DNA of 64,000 nt from Gyrodactylus bullatarudis (Eukaryota; Platyhelminthes; Monogenea; Gyrodactylidea; Gyrodactylidae). The notes under the pieces are model-generated. The model worked only from the letters and a program-made list of their open reading frames with translations, ran no database searches and was not told the DNA's origin. Shown here piece by piece: positions 12,090 through 23,819 of the stretch (positions are counted from its first letter, which is position 1; every line of letters begins with the position of its first letter). The stretch covers positions 216,070 through 280,069 of the forward strand of contig SSNU01000071.1 in the NCBI GenBank assembly GCA_012064415.1, in the 5' to 3' direction. Made by a program: the position numbers and the translations under genes.

Positions 12090-12701
12090 TCTAACTATAC
12101 TCTATTGTATGAAATGGAGAACGTAAAGTTAAGTCTGAAGGAAAATGATTATCCCGGTAAATTTGTTGACAAATTCATGAATGTATCTATGGCTAGAAAT
12201 GAGGTTGTCGAAACAGATGAATTGGAAAAAACAACTATTTTTATGAAGCTCAACTTCAAAGGTGATGGGTTCAGTAATGACATTAGAAGAAGGTTAAATG
12301 ATCTCATCAATCAACATTATAAGAACATACAATTGAAAATTGTATTTAAAACTCAGAGATTTTTTAGTTTGATTCATAAGGATTCACTGAAGCCAGAGGA
12401 GAAAACTCTATTAGTTTACAAATTCCAATGTGATTGTGGAGCCTCATTTATAGGTAGAACTATTAGGAAATTATCTACACAAGCGGAGGATCATCTGAAG
12501 ATGGATACTGCGGTTACTAGGCTCCTTAGACAAGAAGATCATACAGCTTCAATTTCTAATTTTTCCGTTTTATACAAAAACCCTAATGACGACAGCTTAG
12601 ATATATGGGTGAAAGAAAAATTTCTTATTAACCTATGTAAACCTAATCTATGTGTTCAAAAGAATTATTCCTATAATCTTCAATTACCTTGGCCAATGTG
12701 A
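12090..12701 (+). pseudogene. Penelope-like element, 5'-truncated copy (RT thumb plus GIY-YIG endonuclease)
   Basis: The open frame (ATG at 12111) covers the end of a PLE polyprotein: the post-palm helix (KLSLKENDYPGKFVDKFMN), a linker, and a GIY-YIG-type endonuclease domain marked by LLVYKFQCDCGASFIGRTIR and a downstream EDH, ending NYSYNLQLPWPM and TGA. PLE proteins combine a telomerase-related reverse transcriptase with GIY-YIG, and 5' truncation is common. The palm domain is absent. The 3' end faces a second PLE copy on the other strand (13019-13806). The frame is still open, so the insertion is probably recent. Confidence 0.82.
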
Positions 12702-13030
12702 GCTTTTTCACTTTTCTCTCCACTGTTGCTATTTATTGGAGAGTTTTGGTGTTTTTTCAGCTTGCATTTTATTCTTATTTTCTTTGACTTTACTATTTCT
12801 TTCATGAGTTGTAAAATATTATCTTGAATGAATTCTTAACTAATATCATTTTTAAAAATGATAAGAGTTAAATAATCGAATGAAAATAATAATTTACAAT
12901 TTTGAAAGAAATTGTAAAAGTTCAAGAATTAAGAATATATGCAAGCTGAAAAAACACCAAAACTCTCCATTAAATAGCAACAGTGGAGAGAAAAGTGAAA
13001 AAGCTCACATAGGCCAAGGTAGTTGAAGAT
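12680..13030. repeat. palindromic junction of two PLE 3' ends
   Basis: The run from 'cttggccaatgtgagctttt' to 'ttcagcttgcat' (about 12,688-12,770) is repeated as its reverse complement at about 12,943-13,018, centred near 12,856. It is the shared 3' region of two PLE copies placed tail to tail, not an independent element. Confidence 0.8.
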
Positions 13031-13806
13031 TATATGAATAGTTTTTCTGAACACATAGATTAGGTTTGTATTGATTAATAAAGAATTTATCTTTAACCCA
13101 TACATCTATGCTGTCATCCCCAGGGTTTTTGTATAAAACGGAAAAATTTGAAATTGAAGCTACGTGGTTTTCCTGCTTAAGATGTCAAGTTACCGCGGTA
13201 TCCTTATGTAGATGATCATTGGATTTTGTAGACAATTTCCACAAATTTAGCCGGATAACCATTTTCCATCAAACATGACTTCGAATTCTCTATTTCATTT
13301 GTCCATTCCTCAGGACTTGCGATTCTTCTTATCCTCTTCCCTAGACCAATTACTAAGCCAATTTTATGAGATATAGGACTGAAACTAGCATAATGAAGAT
13401 ACTTCCCGTTATCAGTCCTCTTCTTATAAATATTTCTTAAAATTGATCCATCTTCTTTTCTGGTTAGTTTGACGTCTAAGAAACTCAAAATACCATTAGA
13501 TTCTCTTTCCATAGTAAATTTAATATTCAGATGAAATGAGTTCATCTTGAAGAAAAAATCATCTATTGATACATCAGGTTTCATCAGAATAAAAGTGTCA
13601 TCGACATATCTAATATAAACATCAGTGAAAGTATTGATAGTTTCTGACATCTTATTCATTTCTAACCAACCTAAAAAGATATCAGCTAAGAGAGGACTAA
13701 GAGGTGATCCCATAGCTATCCCATCTTTCTGAATAAACACTTTGTTTTGAAATGACAATGGGACATTAGTACAGCAGATTCTAATGAGAGACGCAATATC
13801 ATTTTT
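13019..13806 (-). pseudogene. Penelope-like element, internally deleted copy (RT palm joined to GIY-YIG tail)
   Basis: The minus-strand frame 13758-13216, preceded by open sequence to about 13,806, has the RT motifs GIAMGSPLSPLLADIFLG and YIRYVDDTFIL (the YVDD catalytic box), then ILSFLDVKLTRKEDGS and KFVEIVYKIQ before a stop. Continuing at 13,200-13,019 is the last part of the GIY-YIG region (ASISNFSVLYKNP ... LQLPWPM). Compared with the plus-strand copy, about 300 bases between the thumb and the endonuclease tail are missing. RT function cannot be intact without the upstream fingers, which are truncated. Confidence 0.82.
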
Positions 13807-14766
13807 GATGAATTACCACTGATGATGCTTCAAGAAATGTACATTTGGTTTCAATATATCTTCTTCAATTTTCTAAACTATACTCTAGCATTTTAATGTA
13901 TGGGCTAATGTATGTTTGGAGAAAAAAAAATTTCAACCTAAGCTGCAACTTTGGTTTAACTCTCTAGTCTGCATATTTTAATGCAATTTACAGCCTCCAT
14001 TGAGAAAGTAATTTTAAACTCTAAGATAGACACCGAAATTGAATTACTTGTTTTCAATTTACCCCTATACAAAGATATGTAATATTAGGATGATACTTAT
14101 AATCCAAAAGAAAACTGTAATATTTCTTGAAATTAGGTTGAATTTTTTCATCATTTGATCTTAAATTTCAAATATTGTTCTTCTTATATCTACACTACTG
14201 ATTGAAATCAGAGGACTTTGCGTCGTTACTGCTTCGAATTGAAAGAGCCTTAACTTTATGTTTACTTCGTTACGTAGATTGAAAAATAATCTGATTACGA
14301 TAATTATTTTCAGTTCCTGATAGAGAGATAGGAATTAGGGCTTTGTAACAATCGAAAACATAAATTAAAAGGAGATATTTTTATCATTTCTCATAGACGA
14401 TTTGTAATAAAACAAATTAACCCTTTCAATTTATACCTTTTAACGGGGTTTCTTTATTCTTGACCGTTTACTATAAATTGATAACAAGTTGGAGTCAATG
14501 AGTCATATCTAGTTATGGCTACAAAATGAATTAGAGGAGAAGTGGTGCAAGTATCAAGTATTGAAGGTGGAAATGGCTACAATAGCCCATTTTGTATAAT
14601 CTGAACTGACTTCTTTCTATCTTACTTGATGAACTAGGCGTGTTTTCCAAACTTTTTCTTCTTAAAAATAGTTTGAGTCTTTCTCTCATCAGAAAATTTC
14701 ACCTTGACATGCAATCTATAAAAATACATGAAAGCTATTTATTCTTGAATGTATTTTCTAAATATC

Positions 14767-15736
14767 GTGTATATGTTACAGTGAATCCGTGACCTCCAGT
14801 GATTCCACGGAATCACTAAAAGGCTAGTTATTCCGTAAACTCGGTTTTCGAATTCACTAGTTATTCCGAGGAATCACTGATAAGCACTAGTAATTCTAAG
14901 GAATCCCTAATAAGCACTGGTAATTCCGTAGAATTTTGTACTAATTTTATTTTTTGATCATGAATTTTTGAGATAAAATCTCTTCCACAGTGACCAAGAC
15001 TGATATGACGACTGTGTACTATGTTGAAAATCTTGTTGAGAGGAATGAACTCGCGTCTATTTGTATTCTTATCTAGTTTTCTTTCCTCTCCATCGATCAT
15101 CTGGTAGTCATACCGGGTCCTAATTCGATAGTACTTTTTATCAGATAAATTACTGTTTTGGGAGTCCTTTATATCTTTAAGTAACTGATCAAACCGTTCT
15201 TGACTGTATAACTTGGAGAAATAAGTAGGGTTATCAATATTGATAAGCTCAAAAAATCGAGTTTTCATCTGTTTGAGTTTATGAAATTGATACCAACTAT
15301 TTATTTATATTTTTGACATATATTGGACTAGGACTCAGCATACATTATCTAAATTCCTTAGAATATATTCTAGTATTTCAGGTTTTTGAAAATAATTCAA
15401 GGCATATTTCTGAAGGAATAAAAACAGATAAATTACATTAATTAAAATGAGTTTGTCATAAAAGGTCTATCAGAAAAACATTTCCCTGTTTTTTTTAATT
15501 CTTCAAATAATGAATTAAAAAATTTTCAATGTTTCATCTGTTTTTAAAATAATCGCAGAATTACCAGTGCTTATTAGGGATTCCTTAGAATTACTAGTGC
15601 TTATCAGTGATTCCTCGAAATAACTAGTGAATTCGAAAACCGAGTTTACGGAATAACTAGCCTTTTAGTGATTCCGTGGAATAACGGTTAATCCGTGGAA
15701 TCACTGGAGGTCACGGATTCACTGTAACATATACAC
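14767..15736 (-). mobile_element. Ginger/KRBA2-like DNA element with long terminal inverted repeats
   Basis: Both ends begin GTGTATATGTTACAGTGAAT and run inward as inverted copies for about 160 bp (left, 14,767-14,926) and 180 bp (right, 15,555-15,736). The left arm lacks a 19-bp piece near 14,807. The arms contain many internal 'ggaatcact' and 'tagttattcc' repeats. The interior encodes an integrase N-terminal fragment (14861-15268). No clear target duplication was found, so the exact ends or the age are uncertain. TGT-starting termini plus an H2C2-type integrase region suit the Ginger/GIN group. Confidence 0.65.
14861..15268 (-). pseudogene. integrase-like N-terminal fragment (Ginger/KRBA2 type)
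   Basis: ATG at 15268. The protein contains KKYYRIRTRYDYQMIDGEER, a 'YYR-hyphobic-RYD' region typical of KRBA2-like integrase-derived proteins, then IVHSRHISLGHCGRDFISK, the first His pair of the H2C2 zinc-binding integrase domain. The Cys pair and the DDE core are missing. The last 25 residues are only translated TIR sequence (repeats of 'VLIRDSLEL' type). It is therefore an internally deleted transposase relic, not a complete gene. KRBA2-like assignment comes from motif order; a gypsy-type integrase is a less likely alternative. Confidence 0.6.
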
Positions 15737-16384
15737 TGATGTCGAAAACCGTGTTAACTTTGTTATTTCAGAAAATTCCGTCAAAAACATGGGAAAATTC
15801 ATGAATTTTTAATAAATCAAATTTCATTTCATAAATTACAACTTCATTAAGAAAATAATAAGAAATTTTGACCTTGACTGAGGGCCAATTTAACATGACT
15901 TTGGACCGTAAAATTTGAAATATTTTGATCAGAAAGAACATGAGCCAAATTTCAGAGAGAAATCCAATCTCCTTGTTCATGATCTAAATCACTTAATGCA
16001 ATTCTTTCTTTTTTATTTCAGGATTTATTTTGATAGATATTAAGTGAAGATGGCTTCTGACATGAATATATATATATTTTAAATTATAGAATACTTACTT
16101 TGAAGTAGCCACATTTATTATTACATTGTAATTTAACTTTAGACAACGTTATCTGAATGAGGATCACGTTATATCCACATGCTTTACTGAAGCCTCAGAT
16201 AATAAAGAATTCGACCTTTTCTCTAAAATCATAGGAAATTTTAAATGTCGAATTCTTACCTAGCGAATTAATTGTTTATTTTATGAAATAACTATTTTCG
16301 TTCTCTTCAAATTTAGATTTTTCTGTTCTTTGTTCTGATTTTTTAAATCATGAATGTTTTTAACAACTGTATTTTATTAAACTT

Positions 16385-16600
16385 TCAGAGCCATTTTATT
16401 GAAATCTGTTCCTTTAAATAATTGTTTCTGTTATGGGTGTCGGTATAGGTATTGAGTAAGTAAGAAGAGCAGGCATATATATATTCGAACACCTCAAGAC
16501 CTTTCCTCTCAAAAGTTTGAAGATTAATCGATGTATTTGAGTTCTTTTGATTATTCAGATTTACTGGGTTGGCTTTCGATCGATAACTAGGTTGTCTCAA
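16385..16600 (-). CDS. coding-like ORF, unknown
   Basis: Seventy-one open codons from a TTG at 16600, containing PSYRSKANPVNLNNQKNSNT and TFERKGLEVFEYIYACSSYL. Hydrophilic and fairly balanced, it could be one exon, but there is no ATG, no clear splice partner and no known motif. A 26-base stretch just upstream (16,613-16,640) is repeated inverted at 18,203-18,230, so it may belong to a repeat. Confidence 0.2.
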   Translation of the reverse strand: MRQPSYRSKANPVNLNNQKNSNTSINLQTFERKGLEVFEYIYACSSYLLNTYTDTHNRNNYLKEQISIKWL

Positions 16601-17189
16601 TTTTAAGCATCTAAAGCAGTTCTGGAAATAGTCTTCGCTTTAGATTTGATGCTGACGTTAAAAATATGATTTTCTTAGCTATTTTTTTATTGCGAACCAA
16701 ATAAATGATATCTCAGAAAGAGGGATAGATAAAGATCAATTTGGGAAGAAAAAATAATTTTTTCCGATCAAGATCAGATCTCGGATCCTGGATCAAAAAC
16801 AGGGTTGAAAAAATATTTTAAAATAAATTCATCACAAAAAGTTTATTTGACAAGTTAGAGATCTCTAACCTAAAAAATTAGAATTTTTGAGGAAATTTGA
16901 CCTTTACTCATGTGATCGACCCTGAAAATCTGATCAGATCAAGAAGAAAAAAATGTTTTTCAACCCTGACTTGATGATCGTAGATCATTCTGGATTCTGC
17001 TCTCAAAAAAACCAGTAAAGTGAAATTTTTTTTCTTAAATCAGGTTTACTTTCAAGTATTTTGATTCTATTTCAAATATAAATTTTTCCTTTTTATTAGT
17101 TTTTATTTTCATTTAATTCCAAAAATTCGTTTAAAAATTTTTTCAATTTAAATTGAGTTTCAATGGTATTTTTGTCCTTTAAAAAATAA

Positions 17190-17748
17190 GAGTAAATTAG
17201 CGCATATTTTTAAAATTTATTCCAAAGTTAGCGCATATTTTTAAAAATGGTATATACAAAAAGAAGGTTTTAAAGCCACATTCGTGTAATAAAGTAAGAT
17301 TAATACTTAATTTCTTAAAGGTTTATAACGAAATTAAAACAAAAGAAATATCAGCTCTTGTAAAAAGTTCTGTTAACTCATTCAAAACCATAAAACCTAA
17401 AGAAATTCAAAACTTCCTTCAAGGAAAGCATGGGACTACTTCAAACTACAAAAATGCCTGGAGAGCCTTATCGCAAGCACATAAAAAATGCCACCAGCTT
17501 ATCGAGTTTAAACAACTACAGGAATTCAATGAATGGAATGTCCGTATAAATATTGGATCCAAATGTGATATTGTGATAAGACAAGATCAAGGGGGTAAAT
17601 AACCTTTTTATTATGAATAATCTTAATTTTGCAATCATTTAGCTTTCGAATAATTTTTAAAATTATGCGCTTAATTTGGAATAATACCTTTTAAATACGC
17701 TAATTTTGGAATAACACCTTTAAAGTGCGCTAATTTTGGAATTTACTC
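17190..17748 (+). mobile_element. Mutator-like (MULE) deletion derivative with 9-bp target-site duplication
   Basis: The ends are GAGTAAATT and AATTTACTC, flanked by a perfect 9-bp duplication AAAAAATAA (17181-17189 and 17749-17757), which is the size typical of MULEs. Both subterminal regions carry tandem copies of a unit of the type 'gcgctaattttggaataa' plus 'caccttt'. The interior encodes an N-terminal MULE transposase fragment (17240-17602). At 559 bp the catalytic part is gone. A relic of the same terminal unit lies at 49,090-49,150, next to a PLE. Confidence 0.78.
17240..17602 (+). pseudogene. MULE transposase N-terminal fragment
   Basis: The plus-strand frame ends at TAA 17600-17602. 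It includes FLKVYNEIKTKEISALVKSS, then IKPKEIQNFLQGKHG followed by TTSNYKNAWRALSQAHKKC. The 'P-K-x-I ... Y-x-x-A-W-R-A' pattern is that of the conserved N-terminal domain of MuDR-type transposases. No ATG is present in frame near the start, and the DDE core and zinc knuckle are missing. It is a captured or leftover coding end of a deleted element. Confidence 0.7.
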
Positions 17749-18686
17749 AAAAAATAAATTATGAAAGGCATACTTATGAGTAAATATACAAATTAATGAA
17801 AATTGATTTTTAATCAAAAATAAGAATTCATTTTTGTCTATTAACCACTTTGAAACCCATGAAACAACTTTTGTTTTAAAATAATAAATATTAATTTTAT
17901 GAACTTGAATAAAATGAGGGATTCTGAAAATTTGCTCTAAAAATTTAATGAGCAAATTTTATTGGAGAATTTTTTCATTAATTAACACAACTTCTGATGG
18001 TCTTGTGATTTCACTAAAAAAATCTTTTTGTTATTGTCCTTGTCCCCAGATCAATATTTCTCACAATTTTGAAGGTCTCTAAAATTTTTAATAATGGATC
18101 TTCAGATCTTAAAATTTCTTAATCTTTAATTCAATTCCTTATTTTTATGTTTTTGCCTTCAATTCTGTTGAAAAATGAATAGTTTCTTGGTTTCGGCATA
18201 TGCGAGGACTATTTCCAGAACAGCTTTAGTTTCATTGGGATTGCAAAATGCTCCCTCGTCACTTTCCTTCGTGATCGTTGTTTTCTTACAGTAAAAATAT
18301 TTCTATTGAAACATCTTATTTTTATTGAAACACGAATATTTACCCCCTAATTAAGTATTATTTATGTCGACCTATCTAAATGTATAGAAATCACTTGCTG
18401 TAAATAAGAGCAAATAATGAAGTTCATCGTTGACATTTTTGGGCTTGACAGATGGCATGAAATCTTTATTGAGTCAAGTTGAGGTATCATAGTATCATCT
18501 CGCTCTTCTCTGTAATTGCAATATTTTTCAAGGTTCTGATTGTATTGTATAAGAAGAGAAAGCATATTAGACTGGGACTTTTTAAGTTGGGTAAACCATA
18601 ATAATTAACTCATGGGTAAAAATATAAACAACAGATTATATTCTTACAAATCAAAGGGTTCTTTTAAAGGATATAAAGCTAATTAA

Positions 18687-19408
18687 TATGAAGATGGGAA
18701 TTTATGATTTTAATCTTAATTTTTTCATCAAGAAATCGATTTGATCAAGATTTTTTGGAATCTAGATCATGAGGCCCTCTTTCACGGTACAGGGGAAAAA
18801 ATTTTAGAAAAAATCAATTTTTAGGGAAAATACGGCAAATTTGAAATCTTGAAGTAGCGCCAAATTCCGATTTTTATGAACTTCGAGTCAAAACTTTTTG
18901 TTGATTTCAATGTGAGAGAGTGATCAAAAGTTGATTTTTATGATCACAATAAGACAAAAACACCAATCATCATCATTAAAATTTTGATAAATGCGTCATT
19001 TTTCAGGAATATTGAAATATCAAATTTCAGCGACTTTCAAGTAGGGAAAATGGTCAAAAAATCAATATTTTGACACGATTATGGGGTTATTCTCAAAACC
19101 AGATTCAGCATATTTGATTTCTTTGTTTTATTGTGATCCAAAAAATCAACTTTTGATCACTCTCTCACATTGAAATCAGCAAAAGTTTCCAACTCTTTTT
19201 TAAGTTAAAAAAATGGGAATTTGGCGCTACTTCAAGAATTTAAATTTGCCGTATTTTCTTTAAAAATTGATTTTTTCTAAATTATTTTTCTTCGTATCGT
19301 GAAAGTGGGCCCCATGATCTAGATTCCAAAAATTCTCGATAAAATTCAGTTTCTTGATGAAAAAATTAAGAATTTTTTAAAAATTATAAATTCCCATCTT
19401 CATACTAA
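18687..19408. repeat. foldback element (family A), about 720 bp palindrome
   Basis: Two arms of about 350 bp are inverted copies. The outer ends are 'aatatgaagatgggaattta' and 'taaattcccatcttcata'. The arms contain 'cttgaagtagcgccaaattc' and its mirror, and 'gatcaaaagttgatttt' and its mirror. It has no transposase. The terminal 'gaagatggga' is shared with the copies at 8.8 kb, 29.1 kb, 36.9 kb and others. Confidence 0.75.
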
Positions 19409-20251
19409 CTAGGTGTATATAAAGTTATCAGGACTAACCACGATTGCAATTATTAAATTTCATCACAATAAATTCGAACACCACAACAGTTTCCAAATTT
19501 TTTTCCAATACAAAAGTTGACTTTAAATTAGGTCAGTGATTTAGTCTTTCGAATGAATTTGAAGACAATTTTTACCCTCAATATTTCTCAAAGAAAATGT
19601 AACATTTCACGATGATAGTGATTAATAGTTTAGGCAGTCTCTATCTGAACTGTTCATCCAAAAAGACTGGGTTACATTCTACATCTCGTCTTAAATTCCT
19701 TCCTTATAGTCATCTTTTCACCAGATTATTTTGATTTCTCACTTCTGATTAGACCATTCTAGATGAAATGATCAAAATTTTTTCGAATTTTTTTCATAGA
19801 ATATTATTTAATCTGAATCATTCCTGTTTTATGAATTTTATCTTTCATAAATCTAGTTAATGATAACTAGCAATTTCAAGTCATCTCAATCAGATAATTC
19901 CTACATTTTAATGAAATTAAAAACAACTAATAAATAATTGGCCTCATCTTTTGAGTTTCTCAGATTATTTTTATCAAAAGATTTCTCAACTTAAAATGCA
20001 TAGAGAGTCAAGTGCTGAGACCCAGATAAATGAATTTAACAAGTGGAAATGTGCCAAGAGAAAGTGTAAAATCACGTTCAATAGTACAAGGTACTGAGAG
20101 TTATTTAAAATAGGTAAAAGATGAAAAACCTGTTGTTTTAAATCTCATCCCTTCATGTCCCAGATTATTTTTTTCATCAAAAAATTTATGCTGATTACGA
20201 ATCTGATTTTCTTTTTGAAAGCCGACTTATCATTTCAAAGATAATATAAAG

Positions 20252-20960
20252 TTGGTTGATATGAAGTTGAGAATCTATGATTTTTACAGAAATCTCCATA
20301 TTTTCATCAAGAATTCGAATTTGTTAAAGCTTTTCTGGAATCCTAGTCAAGTTGCCCACTTTTACCAGTTGAAGAAAAAAATTCTGAGAAAAAGTTTTTT
20401 AATGAAAAGTATGGTCATTTTTCAAATTCCCATTTGGCGCAAAAATCCCATTTCTTCGAACTTTGAGCTGAAAATTTTTGTTGATTTGAAAGTGGGAGAG
20501 GGATCAAAAATTGATTTTCAGAATCAAGATTAGACAAGAAAGCTGACTAGCACCGTCAAGTTATCGACAGTTACCCCATTTTCTAGAGATTTTGAATTAT
20601 CGAAATTTCATTGATTTTCAAGTAGTGAAAATGATCAAAAAAACGAAATTCCGCTCCCAAACGATGATAAGGTTTAGCATAAGATCATATTCAGTTGAAT
20701 TGATTTTCTTGTCTAATCCTGATCCTGAAAATAAATTTTTGATCACACTCCCACTTTCAATGTTCGAAAAAATGGGATTTTGGCGCCAAATGGGAATTTG
20801 AAAAATGACCATATTTTTTATAAAAATATTTTTTTTCTTCAAATAGCAAAAGTGGGCAGCATGAGTAGGATTCTAGAAAAGCTTTAACAAATTCGAATTC
20901 TTGATGAAAATATGGAGATTTCTGTAAAAATCATAGATTCCCAACTTCATATCAATTAGC
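20252..20960. repeat. foldback element (family A2), about 710 bp palindrome
   Basis: The left end is 'ttgatatgaagttgagaatc' and the right end 'attcccaacttcatatcaat' followed by TAGCTTTA. The arms are near-perfect inverted copies. Open frames in both directions across it are mirror images of one another, not genes. Very similar to the copy at 43,733-44,455. Confidence 0.8.
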
Positions 20961-21159
20961 TTTAGGTTAGAATTAGCATTTTTTGGCTCTAAAATCAAAT
21001 ATCTTCCAAACTATAAGAGATATCGAGCGGGCGATCACATATTTGAAATCTACAGCAATTTTTTCACGACAGAAAGTTATTTTAGTTTCTTCCTAAGGCC
21101 TCAGCATCCAAAAGAACCATTTACATGACTTGAGATACCTTGGCCAAGTTGATTTTTAA

Positions 21160-21432
21160 CCCTTTAAGTCCTACACTGTAATAGTTCTATCACACGTCAT
21201 TTCAGTTACTCTTTATTATTCATTCAAACCTCAGAAAATACTTCGTTTACCATCCATTCGATAGGAAATTTATTAATCTCCTGGAATACGCAAAGATCTT
21301 GGCTATATCATTATTGAACCAAAAATAATTGCGTTAAAACAACTGTAGATTTGTAACCAGCGTATTAACAAACCATAGGATAGACAAAAGATTGAATGCG
21401 AGTAATAAAAAATTTCTCTGGGTCTTTATGGG
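21160..21432. repeat. possible piggyBac-like MITE between TTAA sites
   Basis: TTAA|CCCTTTAAGTCC on the left and, reading inward from the right, TTAA|CCCATAAAGACC. The TTAA target and CCC start fit a piggyBac-derived non-autonomous element of 273 bp, but the inverted ends are weakly matched. Confidence 0.35.
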
Positions 21433-23609
21433 TTAATTTTTCCTTTCTACCCCTAATAATTATTACAATAGAGAAGTTTCTTGGTTTTTGATCAAATGGA
21501 AGTCTTTCAGGAATTTTGCTAATTCATTAAAAAAAATTTTTAATCAGTAGTAAATTCATTCATAGTAGTATTCATTGGATCGCCCCAAGTTGACTCTTAA
21601 TTACTAGACAAGAAATAGAAGCCATATTGCTTTGACCATACTTTGCTTGATCATCGATTAATAATAATTATAATCGTGCACTCTAAACGAACCAGAGAAT
21701 ATCAGAGAGAAAATAGTAATTCTAGCTAAAAATAACTAAACACTGTTATTAACTATGGGTTTTCACTTCACATTTATCCATTTTACTGCGACATATTTAA
21801 TGCACTGCAAATTCAAACCAGAAGAAATTAAAATGATCTTATTCAGACAAATTTTCTCCTAAAAACTTCATTAAATGAGCTACTCTGGCACACATGTCTT
21901 GTTAAGATATGGATACGTTACACTGTAACACTGTTACAGTTAGAGCGGTTAATCTGTTGATAACCAAAATCATTTTTCTCCATTTCGTTAATCATTTTGA
22001 TCTGATCTTAGCCTTACTAGAAATCTGTATATCAGGATAATTCATCAAATAATTTTTCCTCTTTAAAATAAGCCTATTTTCTTCGAACATCGTTAAAATT
22101 TCTCAACTGGATTAACACTTCAGATCATAAATTAGACCCTGTCCCTTATTTTCTGATTTTTTTCAAAAGAGATCAATCGATCTGAAAAATATCTTAAATG
22201 AAAGATCATTTAAAATAACATACAATTTTCGACGAAATTACTATATACTATCCTTGTAGTACGAGCCCAAAAATCAATGAATTTCTTATGTCTAAACAGG
22301 TTAATGAAATAAAATTTAGACCGGATCAATGAAATATACGATAAAAATTGGTACATTTTGATGAATTTGTTCGTGTATTTCGCACTCCTCAGCCTGGAAT
22401 CAAATGTTCACTGAGTTTTGGAACCGGCTGTAACTAGGTAATGTTGACAGCGAACAAAGTATTAACCAGTCTACCTCGGTAATACCTGTTTAACTATAGT
22501 TAACTAGCTAGGTAAAACCAATCCCTTTTGCATTTCATAAAAATGATAGGCCAAAAAATTCTTAATCTTTTGTTTCCTTGTCAAGTCTTTAGTTGAAAGA
22601 AGATCTATTACACATCAAGCCTCAATAATAAATTTCTCTATGATACATTTTTCTTCAATTCTTTCTTACAAATCAACATTTAAAATGAGACCATTCAAGA
22701 GCTAATTTTAAAATTTTTCTGAATCACAATTGACAACTTGAAAAGTTTAGGACTTTTAGACATGAATACACTTCATTGAATAGGAACTGGTCAAGAATTT
22801 TTCAGATGTAAATTTTTCTTGTACAAAGAACCTGTATAGAATGCAAGAAAATGAGTTAAGTTGATTTCAACTAACTAGGTGTTATTATTACCTGATTAAC
22901 CGTTTTAACTGTTACGGATATATTTGAAGAGTCTACACAAAGAACACACGTAGAAGCATTTAAACTCATTAAATGATTAAAGATTAAACACGTTACAATA
23001 AAATGTTACCATGTAGGTCTAATAACAAAGGAAAGTTCAAAATCATTGGGTTCGATTTGTTAATACCAGAATTTTATTTTAAAAATGCTAATTTTTGACG
23101 TTTGGGTTATTTTTCATTATGTTCTTAGCAGAATAAAGAGACCAAAAAACATGATCGTCATAATGTTTCATTTATATGGATCATATCACCTGATCTTTTA
23201 TGCTTCAGATCAGAGAATTGAAAAGATTTTTTTCATAATTGAATTAGAATCCAATCTCGGAATAAAATTATCAATTCAGAGTTGATTGATATGAAGACGA
23301 AAGTCGATGTATTTCCCAATAAATCTCAGTTTTTCACCCAGATGCAGGACTTGATATAGCTGTTTTTGTTCTGTCTTTTGAATCAGAGAAAGATAATTAA
23401 AATGTGCAAATTGTTGTTTACTCTCTACCTGACTATGTTGTCTTCTGGCCTGTACAGTGTACACAGTGTATCGGTCTATTCCTAGAAAAAGAAAAGAGCC
23501 TAATTTTTGAAATCACGAAATTACAACTCTCACAAATTTTTGACTTCTTCATAATAAATCTTTACAACCGTGAGATTGAACCAAAGATAATTTTAAATTG
23601 CGTTTTTAA

Positions 23610-23819
23610 CCGTTTTGGAGTCGATGGACATATATGTCCATTTTCGAAATTTTTTGAACCTTCATAACTCTACCAGTTTAATAGGTTTCTGGATCAATTA
23701 AAGTTTAAATTGAAGCCCACAATGTGAACTTGCATTAGTAATATTTTTGGCCAAATAACTTGGTATCTTCATAGCTAAATTTTTATAAAAATTGTGAAAT
23801 AGTCTCGGCACCGAAAGGG
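23610..23819. repeat. possible piggyBac-like MITE (210 bp) between TTAA sites
   Basis: Left TTAA|CCGTTTTGGAGTCGA; right, read inward, TTAA|CCCTTTCGGTGCCGA (11 of 15 match). The palindrome GGACATATATGTCC follows the left end. Similar CATATATG cores occur beside 26,261. Confidence 0.45.

Noticed and set aside
20592..20842. Overlapping frames of about 70 codons on both strands
   Set aside because: They are mirror images across a palindrome and repeat in the 43.7 kb copy.
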